A stretch of 64,000 nt of DNA, taken from assembly GCA_003586115.2 (NCBI GenBank), contig QVOM02000025.1, positions 87,234,688-87,298,687 on the forward strand, written 5' to 3'. The notes beneath the pieces were generated by a model. It did not search any database. It saw only the letters and a list, made by a program, of their open reading frames with translations, and was not told the DNA's origin. Below, in pieces: positions 33,396 to 45,017 of the stretch; within the stretch, counting starts at the first letter, position 1; each line of letters begins with the position of its first letter. A program made the translations under genes and the position numbers. Source of the DNA: Salvator merianae (lineage: Eukaryota > Chordata > Lepidosauria > Squamata > Teiidae).

Positions 33396-33972
33396 GGGCC
33401 TGTTCACACTGAGCTCGGTAGACCGTTCCCAGTAGTTGGCTTCGGACCGGAGAGGTTGGAGAACACTGGCTGCCATTCACACTCCCAGCCAGAGGAACAG
33501 ACCCCAAGCTGATCAGCAGAGGGAACAGTGCAGATGGCATCCACTAGTTAGGTACCACACTCCGTACCATCGAGCTCCGCTCCGTAACCGGAGGTCTCCT
33601 TACCGAGCCGGCTTCGTAACGCCAGCTAGGCTGCCATGCCCAAAGGGCTATCCCGGGCACGAAGCAGCAGACCGGGGTATGAAGCATCAGACCGGGGTGT
33701 GAAGCTTCGGACCATGCATGCGCAGCCGCGCCAGCCACGCCCGGCTGCCATTGCAAACGCGGACGGGAGTGCGAAAGCACCGTGCCTGATCTCCACTCCA
33801 TCGCGCAGGTCGGAATGAAGACAAGCTTTTACTTGTCTTGCCTTACCCAGGATCAGGTACGAATCGGGTACAAAGTGGTTCGGATCGGGTGAGGCGCGCG
33901 CCCGCGGCAGTGCGAAAGCTCCGTTCCAGCAAACGGACAAGAACGTTCCACCACTGTAGTGCGAACAGGCCC
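33396..33972 (+). mobile_element. MITE family B copy 3 (intact, 577 bp)
   Basis: Starts 'gggcctgttcacactgagct' and ends 'gtagtgcgaacaggccc'. It is flanked by identical TAG trinucleotides (33393-33395 and 33973-33975). The interior matches copy 1 closely, including 'gattcggatcgggtgagg'-type words and 'cgcgcgcccgcggcagtgcg' near its right end. It interrupts a CR1, so the borders are independently supported. Confidence 0.92.
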
Positions 33973-34140
33973 TAGGTGACTCTTGATTCTGGTAATCTGG
34001 GGAAAGGAGGAAAAAGTACTCCGTATCCACTCTGTCCATGCCAAGCATAACTGTAGGCAACTGTGTCATATCTTCGTTTTCTAAACTCACAGGGAGTTCC
34101 TCCAGCCACTTTATTATTTCTGTTGCTCCCTTTGGAACCT

Positions 34141-37100
34141 CTTACTTTGCCATGAAGTCTGCTGCCAACTGTCCAACAGAGTTTTGCCAGACGCTGTCTG
34201 GGTTGACATGATCTTGGGCCTCTCAGCACAATGACATTCCCCACAAATGTGCTCCTATTTATTTTAAGGCAGGGACCGTAGTTGCAGCAGAACCTGAAGA
34301 GGTGATCAAGGAACCATCCAACTCAGAATTAATGGGAACAGTTTTAGACTTTGGCCTCTCCAGAAGAGACGTACCTCAGGCCTTATGGTTTGGGATAATT
34401 ACCAGCCATTAGCAGAGTTATCCAGAGGGTGGTGGCCAACCAGATGCAGGTGATTGGAGTAGCATCAAAACAGTCTTGATTGATCCCCTTGGTTCATCTC
34501 TACATGGTGTGCAAAACACCTTGGAGAGGCCCTGAAGCATCCAAGTCAAGGAAACTATATATACATTATAGAACATGATATCAATAAAGAAGATACGAGA
34601 GCAACTTACAACAGAAGCGCACTCATGGAAATGGTGTTCGGATGGAAGGATGCCCAGAAATAGACAGAACAGAACTGGCACAACCATACTGTGGAACAAA
34701 TGATACCTAAAATAACATTGGAAATCCAAGAGACCTATAATCTAAAAACAATAGAAAAGAGAGTGAAGGAGGAATGGAAGAAAATAAAGAGTATATTTGG
34801 AGACCAGCTCAGTGAGCAACCAGTTAAAGCAGAAGATATGCAGAATCTTCCAGTTGTAACTGGCATTGGCACAATAAATCAGAATCATCAGGAAGGAAGG
34901 GAAGGGTAAGCACAGGGGGAAACAGCAGTTTGTAAAAGAATTCTCAAATAAAATTAATTTTAAAAAAGGTCTGCCCATCTCTACAGCACCCTATACTGAG
35001 GACGCGTGGAAGGACTTCAATCGCTCTCCAAGGCACATACGGTTCAGTGCACAAAAAGCACCTCTGAAGCTTCTCCTCGCACACAGAGCTGAGTCCACTC
35101 CACGGTGAAATGTGCCCGGTTCACTGTGGCCTGCCGTGCCTCCTTGGCCTTAGTGACCACAATGGAGACATCAAACTCCTTGTCGATGCCACAAGGGCAG
35201 CTGCATCCTGTTATCTCTTAACAGTGAAGTGGAGACTCAGCCCTTGATTGTGAGACAAGGGATTGACACTCAGTTAACACGAAATGAAATTCGTGTTTTC
35301 ATTTCGCTGTCAGAGCGAAAACCCGTACTTTTGCTTCACTGGTGAATTGCAGCATCGAAAATACGGGTTTTCACAATTTTCGCATTGTTTTTAACCTACT
35401 GAAAATGCCCTTTTCCTAGGCAAAAACACAGGGGAAATGTGAATATTCAGAAGAACGCTTGGTTTTTGTCAGGGGGTGACTGGTTCGATTCACATCAAGT
35501 TCTGGAAATGCAAAAAACCCATATTTTTAATTTGACGCAAATATCTGCATTTCCGAAATATTCAAATGAACGTGCGAATGTGAATCAATTTTTTCTCATC
35601 TCTACTGGGCCTCAAACAAAGCTGCAGTTCTGTCTGTGTGAACAAGGCCGCATCCAGCTGAAGCGCACCTAGGTTATTTTAACAGCTGGCGGTTTGTGTG
35701 AATCAAGGGAAATTATGGTCCTACTAAGGCTTTTGGAATTGGACGGACTGGGAAAAGAAGAGGCTACTTCCTTGGAACAAAGAGGCCCTAGCAAGTGGGT
35801 TATCCGCTTCCACACTGCCTATGTAAGAGTACGGATGAATTAAGTTGCCACTGAGCAGGATTTCCTATCCAGCTGTGATACATCCTCTGAATGTATGTCA
35901 TCACCTCCTGCCCATAGATAGAGGGATGAAACTTGGGATCATGAAAGAAATGCTAACAGCACGGAAGAGCTAACTGCTCCCCTTCTTAAGTACAAAAGGT
36001 CTTGCTTCAGTTGGCCTTAATCAGTTATCTCCCCCGCCTGCAGCTTGCTGCTCTCTGGCTTTTAACTCCTTAACATTCTTGAGCAAAATGCCTTCAACCT
36101 CTTCTTCCTGCTCATCTTGCAGGGTGGGCTGTGGCTCAGAAACCTCAGCTGGAGGCTGTATTGACCGGGACCAGGTTCTTCCAAGGAATCCTCTTCCAGT
36201 TCTTCCTCTGAACTCTCAAAGTCCATGGCACCACCATATTAAATTTCACACTAAACCTGTCAGTGGGTGCAGAAATCAGTGCCAAGTGGAATTAATTGTC
36301 ACGAGGAAGGAAGGAAAATGTAGAAAAACAAAAAAATAATTGATTAATCCATTCTTGCTGTAGACAGTATTAAAAAAGAAGATTGCTAGCCTAGAAGTCC
36401 AGTTTCACCATCTCTGCTGGACAACAGAGAGCCTTACTTTGAGATCATGCTGCTAGTTGGAAAGAAATAAAGAGAGCGAGTGGTCAGTACAGGTAAAGGG
36501 TTTCAAAGAAAGGAAACCCCACCTGCAAGAAGCACGTGGATCCCATAACAATCTACTCCATTTCCTATCCTATCAATAACCTGAATGCAATCTACTGGAT
36601 CAATCGAATGCTTCTGGTAACATTTAGCCTGAGTAGTTGTTACTGTTGGTACCCCTGAAACATGGTTGACCACATGGGCACCTCGATGGGCACCTCGATG
36701 CAGTTTTCTTGGCAGAGATACAGAAGTGGTTTGCCATTGCCTACTTCCAAGGAGACACTGGGGATCGAACTGGCAACCCTCTGCTTTCCAGGCAGTTTGT
36801 TCTACCACTGAGCTACAACCTGTCTTACATATCAGTAACTGACAATTCCCACAAAAATGTGATCTGCTGAGCTCTTTTTAGGAGTTTGCAAAGATAGGCA
36901 GGATAACGTATAGGCAGTGGCAACATCCATTACATTTCCTCAGGGATGGTGGACCGACTTCTGACTTCATCTCTGCAAAATTAGCACAGCCTGCTCTGAT
37001 TCCAGAACTGGGAGCCTAAACAAAAAAGAAATATAAGGGCTGATGGCTAGCTAACATGCTGGCTTGGTCAGAACATCCATTTCAGGCTGATGTATCTCTG

Positions 37101-37264
37101 CCTCAGTGAAATCAATCCCATTATTCACTTTGTTATCCCAGAGCTCAATGATCAAACCCTATTGACATTCCTCCACCAAAAATAGCCCAGCAGAACACTA
37201 GCCTTATAATCATCCCTTTGGCAGACAGTTCACCTCCACGGGGAAACGGGAGGAGCTACTCTGA
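34141..37264. other. Stretch with one SINE and no recognised gene
   Basis: Apart from the SINE at 36490-36825 I identify nothing. The frame 34691-34909 plus encodes a lysine- and glutamate-rich peptide ('KRVKEEWKKIKSIFG') that might form a helix but matches nothing I know. 35280-35600 is unusually AT-rich with many 'cgaaaa' words. Confidence 0.4.
36490..36825 (-). mobile_element. tRNA-derived SINE resembling Sauria type
   Basis: On the minus strand it starts 'gttgtagctcagtggtagaa' (A-box region), has the B-box-like 'gttcgatcccc' and continues 'aggcaatggcaaaccacttc' and 'tctctgccaagaaaactgc', ending 'gaaaccctttacctgtac'. The phrases on incomplete-digit spacing and the 'acctttacc' tail resemble the Sauria SINE of squamates, which borrows a BovB-type tail. 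It is a pol III-type retroposon, not a tRNA gene. Confidence 0.72.
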
Positions 37265-37444
37265 GGCCCTTTCTACACTTGGCCTTATACCAGATTATAT
37301 CCTGGAATAGGGCCCTGCCTTCTGCATGCTAGTAGGAACTATGGCAGGCCCCATGCAGGGCCTGCTGTAAACTCCACTAGTGTGCGGATAGCAGGTCCCT
37401 GTTCTGGGATATGATCCAGAATAGAGCCAAGTGCAGAAAGGGCC
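37265..37444. mobile_element. MITE family C copy 4 (intact, 180 bp)
   Basis: Palindromic; left 'ggccctttctacacttggcc', right 'gccaagtgcagaaagggcc'. Identical TGA trinucleotides flank it (37262-37264 and 37445-37447). Confidence 0.92.
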
Positions 37445-37611
37445 TGAAGGTCCAAACGGCCTTAAGTGGGCGGAGTAATGCCCATGAGGTTTTCCTAACC
37501 TTCCTATAGAACAGTCTCTGCTAATGTAACTGTGCTGCTTACGGAATTTATACACAGTCATGTATTATTTGAGGGTTTGATAACTTGAATTTCATCTGTC
37601 CATAACTACTA

Positions 37612-37929
37612 AATTGCTCCTGATCACTTCTAGCTGTGGACCACAAAACTGTAGTCCACAATGTACCTGCAAACACTGCAGGCCATGTCACTCTGCGACT
37701 GCTGCTGCCGCAGAGTCACACATCACATCCCTGGTCACTGTGGCAGTGGCCGGACATTTCTGTGGCTGCTGTCATGATGGGGCAGCCAGCATTCGCACTG
37801 AGAGTACTAGGAAGCTGTTTCCGGGTTGTTCCAACCCTCACAGTGTGGACGGCTGCTGCACTGCAGGGATTGTTCCACCTTAGAATGTTCAGAATCGAAC
37901 ATTCCAAGGTGGAAAGTGCGAACAGGCCC
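37612..37929 (+). mobile_element. MITE family A copy 8, left end missing
   Basis: Begins within the element ('ttgctcctgatcacttctag'), has the internal hairpin 'gctgtggaccacaaaactg' with 'tagtccaca', and a complete end hairpin TTCCACCTTAGAATGTTC (37873-37890) with 37897-37914 (17 of 18 paired). It ends 'aaagtgcgaacaggccc'. Confidence 0.8.
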
Positions 37930-38955
37930 TAGACTTCCTCACGTGTTCCACCCGCTTGCTTCTTTCAGGGCTTGAATTTCAGTAGCTTTTACCATCACCC
38001 AGCTCAGTCTCTGGCTTCTGGTCTTTATTATTCCTGATTTACTTGCTTTTTTAAAATAAATAAATAAATACATAATCCCTGCTTTTTTAGTATAAACAAG
38101 TTTGGCATCTGCCCTTGCTACAAAGCAACAAAGGAACAGCATGTTCATGCAGAACGCATTGTCTTCCGCGGCCTGTGTCAGCAAGCTGGCCCATTCTGTT
38201 CTGCAACTGGTGTACATGCAAGCAAAAACACAACAGCAACACAGACGAGGGAGGATCTGAAGCCTAAATCTCTGGGGCCCTGTTCCGGCACCATCTTTCC
38301 TGAAATCCCTCCGTCCCGTGAAACGCGCAGTGAAGTCAGGGCGGAACTGCCTCAGGTCTTCAGGGTGAACCCGTAGCAGGTCTCCTGTGCTCGGAATAAG
38401 CACGCTGATGCAGCCTTTCTCACCTTCCAAATGACAAAATACCCCACCCTTCCCCAAACCGCTCCCTTTCGCAACCGTTAAAAAACCCAGAACCCTTGTC
38501 TTTCTTCCTTCCAAATATCCAAGGGGCGTTTCGCTTTGCTCTGCTTTAGCTGTAGCTTGCGAATCAGCATCTTGCTTTCGTGTCATTATTTTCACCCTTG
38601 GGGAAATCCCTTATTTCCATTTTGCTAGCTGAGGTGTTTTTAAGTTATCCTGACAGGCAGCTCAAAGCCTTCTGTGGGGCTTAAATAATTAAATCTGCGG
38701 TTGCCCAAAGGAAAGTGGGAATGCAACCCTCAAAAGGATGAAACAAAATGTAGTTACATACTTGGGACCAGGGTGCTCAACAGAGATTTCTCCCCCACTA
38801 CAGATTCATAGGATCACTAAGATCATCTGGAGAGTTCCTGCTGCGAGTGCCACAGGTAGATGAGGGTCATCTCGTGGGTACCCACAGTTGAGGCTTCTAT
38901 GTGGTGGCACCACCCTTTGGAATGCTCTTTCTTCTATTCTCTAGGGGGCATTTAC
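37930..38955. other. Stretch without recognised repeat; long unrecognised frame
   Basis: A minus-strand frame of 218 codons (37939-38595) is the longest outside GC-rich areas. Its protein has a basic, glycine-rich part ('VAKGSGLGKGGVF') and a cysteine cluster ('RLCCCCVFACM'), but no domain I recognise, and the final third reads through AT-rich sequence. I treat it as probably chance. Confidence 0.35.
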
Positions 38956-39134
38956 GGCCCTTTTCGCATTGTGCACTATTCCAGGATAAATCCCAGAACA
39001 AGGACCTGCTGTGCACATGCTGTCCACATGCTAATATGGACTATGGCAAGTCCTGCCCTGCCAATCAGGTTTCGTCCACATTGTTCCTACTGGAACAATT
39101 TCCAGCTGGAACAAGGCCATCCACACTTCCAGGA
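38956..39134. mobile_element. Diverged element related to MITE family C
   Basis: Begins 'ggcccttttcgcattgtgc', then 'attccaggataaatccc' and 'gcacatgctgtccacatgc', ending near 'ggccatccacacttcc'. The layout is that of family C but with a different centre ('ctggaacaatttccagctgg'-like inverted words). Confidence 0.5.
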
Positions 39135-39139
39135 ATAAG

Positions 39140-39528
39140 ACAGTGGTAGACCTTTTTAAAAAGGTCTACTGCTGTCCTGGTCTAGGTGGCCATTTTAGGC
39201 TCCGTAGACTGGGCTACGCTATGGTCCAAGGCAGATGGAGTGTGCCATCAGGGGGCGTGGCCAAAAGAGAGCTAGGCCTCGGACTGGTTTGGGATACTGG
39301 TAAGTGCAGAAAGCTCCCCTGTTCTGGTTTAGCAGGGGGACCCATTTCAGCAACACACAAAATTATGCCACTGCAATAGGTCTCCCTGGGGTTCCAAGGC
39401 CAGGAACTTTACTACTGGGGCTGTCCTGAACAGCTGTCCAAAGTGTGAATGGCTTTCTTCCAGGACAGCTGAACTGCTCCAGCTGGGAACTGCTCCAGTA
39501 TGAACAGTTCCCATGCAGTGGGCCAGCC
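39140..39528 (-). mobile_element. MITE-like family D copy, reverse
   Basis: Shares 'acccatttcagcaacac', 'aaaattatgccactg', 'gttccaaggccaggaac' and 'aggtctactgctgtcc' with the copy at 15355-15960. It contains the perfect inverted repeat 'gtagacctttttaaaaaggt'+'ctac' at 39147-39170. A SINE follows at 39532. Confidence 0.5.
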
Positions 39529-39531
39529 TAG

Positions 39532-39813
39532 GGAGGCACGGTGGCGCAGAAGGCTAAGGCACTGATCTTTCAATAGGAGGATCGGGGTTCGAGGCCCTTG
39601 TCTGCCGTGTAGAGGGGATGAGCACCCTCTACTGGCCTCTAGCTCCAGTCAACCTAGCTGTTCGAAAGCAAGTAATTGCAAGTAGATGAATAGGGAGCAT
39701 CACGTTGTGTGATGTGGAAGATAGATAGATGTAAGCCTTCAGGCGAAAAATAACCTTGTAAGCCGCTTTGAGTCAGCTTCGGCTGAGAAAAGCAGGGTAT
39801 AAAAACCAAGTTC
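39532..39813 (+). mobile_element. tRNA-derived SINE, copy S2
   Basis: Same SINE as S1: A-box 'tggcgcagaaggct', B-box 'gttcgaggccc' (closest to the pol III consensus of the three copies), body 'gcaccctctactggcc', tail 'aagccgctttgagtcagc' and 'gggtataaaaacc'. No matching target duplication was found by eye. Confidence 0.9.
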
Positions 39814-39829
39814 TACTTCTAGCTAAATG

Positions 39830-40622
39830 TGGAAACCACCTCTGTTGCACTATAAGAGAAGGATACAAAGAAATCAGTAAAATGAAAAACAGTAGACAAA
39901 AAGAACTTCAATTGAAACTATGGATTAGATAGTATCGTACACCCTGCATATTATCACATGTGTGTAATAGTATTAGTAAATTTTGTTGGCATCAGTGTGG
40001 GATTAGAAGTACCTGTGGTGGGAATATCAAAAAGTGCAAAAATTCTGGGAACTGATAGGGAATGAAATTAATAAAATTATGGGAACATGTATTAGGTGGA
40101 CCCGAGAAATAAGTATCCTTCGAATGTTTAAAGATGTGGAGATTAAAAGAAAAGAGTTATATTTGATTAGCCAGCTGATTATGGTCACTCACGGTGTGAT
40201 AGTGGAAGGATGAAAGGATAATACAAAATGTGGGAAAGACATGTGTACCACTATAGTGCTGAACAAATTTCAGTGGACTTCTAACAAGAAAACCGAATAA
40301 GATATAGCAGAATTAGAGCCATTAACTTAGTAAGACAGCAATGTGCCCTATTAATAAATTCTGTATTGCAACATCAACCGGGGAACCATGAATTAAGAGA
40401 AGTCATTAGTCCAATCCTCCGTGAAAATAGATAAAAGTTGTTTTAATTCTCAAGGTCCATCCATAAGAGGGAAGGGGGGGAGAATTCCAAAAAAGAGTCT
40501 AATGGGAGGTGTTGTTCTAGGAGGTTATTTGATTGTTTATGATTAAGTTGGATAAGGATGTTAAAATTATGTAGTTCTTCTTTTGTACCATTTACCATAA
40601 TAAAAGTATTTAAAAAAATAAA
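39830..40622 (+). pseudogene. L1-type LINE 3' end (broken ORF2 end)
   Basis: Plus-strand DNA near 39975-40180 encodes, across frameshifts, the pattern of an L1 ORF2 C-terminus: 'KFCWHQCG' knuckle, a tryptophan/cysteine block, then 'MFKDVEIKRKELYLISQLIM'. A non-coding tail follows and ends in 'aataaaagtatttaaaaaaa' at about 40600-40622, as expected for an L1 3' end. Many stops; no activity possible. Confidence 0.65.
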
Positions 40623-40699
40623 TAGGAGCTATCTGAGCCGAATCATGTTGCTGCAGATGGTTTGATAAATAGCATAGTGCAGCCCACTAATCCTAACCC

Positions 40700-41075
40700 T
40701 CGAATGGCATGAGTGGGACCAACACCATTTGCACAATGGTGCTCCTCCCAATCAGCCCGTGTTGCAGCACAATGTCCTCAAAGCACATGTGTGCTTTGAG
40801 GTCAGACATGGAGGCCTCCAAAGGGCTAGGAATAGAAGTTCTTAGCCTTGGGAGCCTCTGGGGGTAGCTTTTTGGGACACAATTTGCACACCACTGAAAT
40901 CAATCCCTATAGTCCCAAACATGGGGACATGCCTCTGCATGGCAGACCTCCTAGTTCCAGATTAGGGCCCGCTGGTCCCCCCAGTAGTCACGTAAAGTGG
41001 ATGCAGTGTTCTGGCAGGGGGACATGGCCACCTAGATCTGCATTATTGTGCAGATCTACAACCTTTCTACGTGGG
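40700..41075 (+). mobile_element. MITE-like family D copy 4
   Basis: In order: 'gtgggaccaacaccatttgc', 'aaagggctaggaatagaag', 'caaacatggggacatgcc', 'agattagggcccgctggtc'. It ends near the inverted pair 'gtagatct'...'agatctac'. Non-coding. Confidence 0.5.
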
Positions 41076-42224
41076 CCCTTAATCCTCACTAAGAGCCCCA
41101 GTTGGTGATTAATTTTCAGTGACGGCAGCAGCTGGAATTGCTGTTCCTAGAGGTGATCCTCTCGCAATTAATATGATGCTTTTCTGGAGACTAGTGAAAA
41201 TCTGTGCAATTTCTCCTTGGGTAAGAGGCCTATCACATGCCTCCCCTCCCTTGTCTAGGTTAGTCAAGTCATTTCCTGAATTGTTTCTGCCACTTCCTCC
41301 CCTTTCTTCTCCATCACTTTCCGGTAGAAGTCAAGTCAACTGCATCACGTGTAGCTCCTGAAAGTCCAAAGTTCAGCTTCTGGCATCTTCTAGGAATGGG
41401 AGCAGATAACATAAGGCAACACACACTCTTGAACATCAACTCTTAAGATGACTCCAGATGCAGGCTAAACCCTGTGATTCTCCCAGGACTATTGTCAGTG
41501 CGTTGGCCACTGCACAGCCATCTTCGCATCTTCTAAGATCCCAGTCATGCTTGCTTGCTTTTCACACTGATCCAGTGTTTCCCCTTGTTGGTGATTAGCT
41601 GCAATGCTGAAGGCCTGGGAACCGAGATGTTTAGTCTACCAGGTACTGGGACAGGGAGGCGTGGGAAAGCAGAACGGTTTGGAAATGTTATATGTCTACT
41701 GCTTGCAACTATCCTTTGTATTCTGTTATCGCCAAAAAAGAAAGAACATGAAGTTTTCCTACTAAGCCTGTGTCTTGACTCTTAGAGGCCTGGAAGCAAA
41801 TGGCCTGAGGTGGTGTATTCTTACAACTATATTGGGAATGCAATGATGTCGGGTTTACCGGAATAGCAATGCTTACTTGGTGTTTGCTAGTTCTTTGGGC
41901 ATAATCCACTTGTAGCCACTTGGAAGTCTGCCAAGTATATGAAAAATAAGAAAGGGAATTCGGCAGATGCTTAGCTGGCTTCCAGGTGGCTGCAAGTGGA
42001 ATTATAACAAATTATACCTATGTGCAGGTAGGTCCACAATTGCCTCCCTTGTCTGGCAGAGGTGGCAAGTAGCAATTGTGGGATCTTCTTTAGATCCCAC
42101 AATTGACTTTTGCCATCTGGGGGAGCCCTTAAAGAAGCTAATCTGAAATTTTTTCATAGATGTCATCGTACACTAGCATAGCTTACCTATCTCACAAACT
42201 CAGTAACAGTGGATTGTTAAAAGC
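41076..42224. other. Stretch without recognised gene
   Basis: No gene assigned. It contains the strong hairpin at 42060-42120 listed separately. Confidence 0.4.
42060..42120. repeat. Strong inverted repeat (hairpin)
   Basis: Perfect 14-nt arms CAATTGTGGGATCT (42073-42086) and AGATCCCACAATTG (42092-42105) with a 5-nt spacer. The outer sequence 'ggtggcaagtag' and 'gacttttgccatc' extends the pairing imperfectly. It may be the centre of another palindromic MITE, with only one copy here. Confidence 0.8.
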
Positions 42225-42345
42225 ATAAGAACATAAGAGGAGCCCTGCTGGATCAGGCCACTGTCCATCTAGTCCCATCTCATACAGTGGCCCACCAATT
42301 GCTTCTGGGCATCTCAAGCAGAAGACAAGGGCAAATGAACATGGA
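42225..42345 (-). mobile_element. CR1 LINE 3' UTR tail, short
   Basis: 'agcataagaacataagagg', 'ctgctggatcaggccac', 'cagtggcccaccaattgc' and 'atctcaagcagaag' are the reverse of the CR1 3' UTR end. The rest is truncated. Confidence 0.8.
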
Positions 42346-43745
42346 ACCGTCTCACCAGCTTATTATGTTTAAATACATTTTCAGTGTTATGCAGTTTTTC
42401 TTTTAAAGGCAATATTTGTAGACCGTGTGTTTTTTATGTTGTTTTGATCATTGTATTCTGGATTATAATGCTTTTCCAAATAGTAAAAAAAAAAAAGATG
42501 AAAAAAATAAGCCCTGGCATCTTTCCAGAAGAAAGCACTAACAAGCCACTTCTGTTCTGTTGCCAAGGAAAGTTCATGGTTAGGGTTCTCTGCTTATTTT
42601 TGTTTTTTAAAAATCATTTTGACCCTTTCTACGCCATTTAGTATTCCTTTGTTTCCGTAACGTTCTCTGCCTGCTCCACGATGGAGTGGCTTCTCCTCTC
42701 TCTTTCACATACACACACGCCACACACTACACACCACACAGACATGCACTCCACACACAGACACACACACTTTGTCCCTTCTGCCCACGTATTTTAAGGT
42801 TTGCACCCAGATGGGAGATTGTGGAAACTTGGAAACCCAGTGATTCAGATATCTGGACTGTGGATCTTATGGGGGAGTGGGGAGAGGTAAAAGCCCTCCT
42901 GCGGTCAGGTTTCCCAAAAGGTAGAAGGATGCTTTGTTGTGATAACACCCGTTGCAATGGATCAAGCCTGTGCCCAAAAAAGGCAAGAACAAGGCATATT
43001 TCCGGACCTGCAACTGTGCAGGGGGAATTAATTTTGGTTCCCTTTAAAAACACGCCCTCCCCACCCCCTGCTTCCACCTACCCCCGTTTGTGCTTAGATC
43101 TAAAAGAGTATTGAAAAGGCTAATTCTATTTTCTGCTTAACGGTACTGTTAAAAAGCCCCAGTTTGAAAACCCCCAGCGTCGAGCGCCAATGGAAGTTTG
43201 CTACTGCTTATGTCATTTAGATCGTTGTGGAAAAACGAAGCCCCCCCCCTTGCCTAAGGAGGGGATTCCCACAGCAGGAATTAAAATCTCATTAAAAGGA
43301 ACGCTTGTTTGGCCCTCTCCCAGACTGCTCAGACGTTTCTCAGGTCAGAAGCCAGTTTTTCAAAACACACCAAAGCACCTCCATCCTTGCAGGCAGCCCA
43401 TTTAGGCTGGACTCTTACGAACAGAGCTGTCTCAGACCCCACTGCTATCCTGGGCTTAGTCCAAATGCGTCAGCTTATCTGCGTCTGCGCACACAGTGGC
43501 TTATTTATGCAGCCGTGGGTGTGGATTTTCCATCCACATAAGCGTTTTCCCACGTCGGCCAAGATTAAAATGTGGACATGAGGTGGCACGTCTTAGGCTT
43601 AGATGCTGATGTTCCACACTCCTGTGAAAAGCTTCCCATCCTCATAGGCCATGTCTCCATTTGAAGACAGAAGCAGCGGTCTTGGGCCCCGAATATCTAA
43701 AGAAGTGCCTTTTTCCCATACAGACATGCTCATGCTTTAAGATCA
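42346..43745. other. Stretch poor in recognised repeats
   Basis: About 1.4 kb with a CA-rich microsatellite (42711-42770) and no other repeat I recognise. Frames at 42686-43114 plus and 42727-43077 minus overlap on opposite strands and show no known domain. Possibly unique or conserved sequence. Confidence 0.4.
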
Positions 43746-43749
43746 CAAA

Positions 43750-44096
43750 ATGAGGGCCTTCTTCTAGTTCAGCTACTCTCGGAGGGGCATGTGGCTGCAG
43801 CACGCAACAGGGCCTTCTCTGAGTTGTCCCCCCCCCCATGGCTTTGGAATAATCTTCCAGGGGAGGTACACCAGGCACCAACTTTATATAGTTTTCAGTT
43901 AAAAGAAACTTCTTCACCCAGGGCTTTGATTCCTAGTTCCTCTAAATGTAGTCCTGCAAGGGTAGCAGTAAAGGAGGTTGGATGGGTTATATTTTAAATA
44001 TGTTTTAGTGTTTGTTTTATCATACGTTGCTACTTGCCCTGGGACGTCCAGGAGAAGGGTGGGACACAAATGTTATAAATAAATAGAATTTAAAAT
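43750..44096 (+). mobile_element. L2-type LINE 3' end
   Basis: Contains 'cagcaacagggccttctctg'-like sequence (43799-43820), 'tttggaataatcttccagg', the paired-end tail 'cctgggacgtccaggagaag' and 'ggtgggacacaaatg', closing with 'taaataaatag'. It is the last part of an L2 ORF2 plus its 3' UTR, with stops. Confidence 0.75.
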
Positions 44097-44143
44097 AGCA
44101 GGTCTCAGTTGGAGTAGGATCATAGATGTATGGAATATAGAAA

Positions 44144-44590
44144 GGGTGTATTTGCACTTTGTACCACCAAGCGTCTGAGATGCTCACTGGTACAGTGCTT
44201 CCACACTCTGCAGAAGCCCTCGTGACCGGGAGCGCCATATCACTGCTCCCAATCACAACTAGCCGTGGAGCACAAATTAGTCAGCTCCTGGAAAAGTGCA
44301 TTCACATCCATTTCCAGGTGCAAATGCGCAACCACACTGCATTCAGTGACTAAACCTGCATGATCACACAACTGCACCTGTGTGTGGCTGAGCACTGTGC
44401 ACCACTGACAGTCACCAGGACAGCGGCCAGACGCTTCCCAGGCAGCCACTGTCATGGTACGGATCCAGCAAGGCCTGCTGATGGTAAGTAGTACAGTCAC
44501 ACAGTGTGGACAGTATCTGTGCGGCATGGTCAATACCATCATAGAACAGGTTAATTATCCTGTTCTATGGTGGTAAGCGCAAAAAAGCCC
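44144..44590 (+). mobile_element. MITE family A copy 9 (intact, 447 bp)
   Basis: Ends 'gggtgtatttgcactttg' and 'gtaagcgcaaaaaagccc'. It is flanked by AAA at 44141-44143 and 44591-44593. The end hairpin differs in sequence from most copies: TACCATCATAGAACAGG (44534-44550) with 44559-44575, 16 of 17 paired. Confidence 0.82.
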
Positions 44591-44814
44591 AAAGAGACCC
44601 CTAGTGAGCCAACAGCAGAATGTGGAAAAGATCTTTTTATTTTTATTTTTTTCCCCTTTTTCCCTTTCTCCTTCTTATTCGCCTTTACGTGATCTTTATG
44701 CCCAGTCGCCAATGAATCATGGCAATTTGCAGTCCAAAAGAAGTTCTTCCAAACTCTGAGACAAGAGTAAAACCGCCACCCATTGTTCTCTATAGCTCTT
44801 TCTCCTCCAACAGG

Positions 44815-45016
44815 TATTGTCTAAGCCTGTGTCCACAGGTAGGACAGTCTAAGGGACCTGCTGGAACATGTCTGCACTATGAAATGGTCTACTGGGAGGC
44901 CATGCCTGCCAGTAAAACCTCCTTTTCATATCAGACAAGGTGCTGGAGTGGGCTACAACATGAAAATAGCACCATAGTGTGCTCCAAGCGTGGATCACTA
45001 TAAGCAGTCCATCCAT
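44815..45016. mobile_element. MITE-like family D fragment
   Basis: Carries 'ctgctggaacatgtctgc', 'tggtctactgggaggccatg' and 'gaaaatagcaccatagtg'. Similar to the element at 21394. Borders unclear. Confidence 0.35.
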
Positions 45017-45017
45017 G

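Larger units (their letters stand above)
32375..34140 (-). mobile_element. Old CR1 LINE 3' region broken by MITEs F and B
   Basis: Three surviving parts are collinear on the minus strand. 32375-32774 ('ctggcagcctgttctcacac', 'atagccatcgatagcc', 'gccatctaagtt'), 33298-33395 ('caaattccacagctaaac', 'gtgaagaaatgcctcc') and 33973-34140 ('actctgtccatgccaagc', 'tttctaaactcac'). They match the known order of a reptile CR1 3' region. Family F copy 2 and family B copy 3 fill the gaps. Another CR1 tail fragment may start at 32375. Confidence 0.7.

Noticed and set aside
34691..34909. Small coiled-coil protein gene
   Set aside because: The lysine/glutamate-rich frame is short, without known homology or gene signals. 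It may be LINE-derived but I could not place it.
36740..36825. tRNA gene on the minus strand
   Set aside because: 'tagctcagtggtag' and 'gttcgatcccc' look tRNA-like, but a SINE body follows and the 3' half of the cloverleaf is not complete.
37939..38595. 218-codon minus-strand frame
   Set aside because: No recognisable domain, passes into AT-rich low-complexity sequence and has no promoter or splice context. It was kept only as part of a described stretch.
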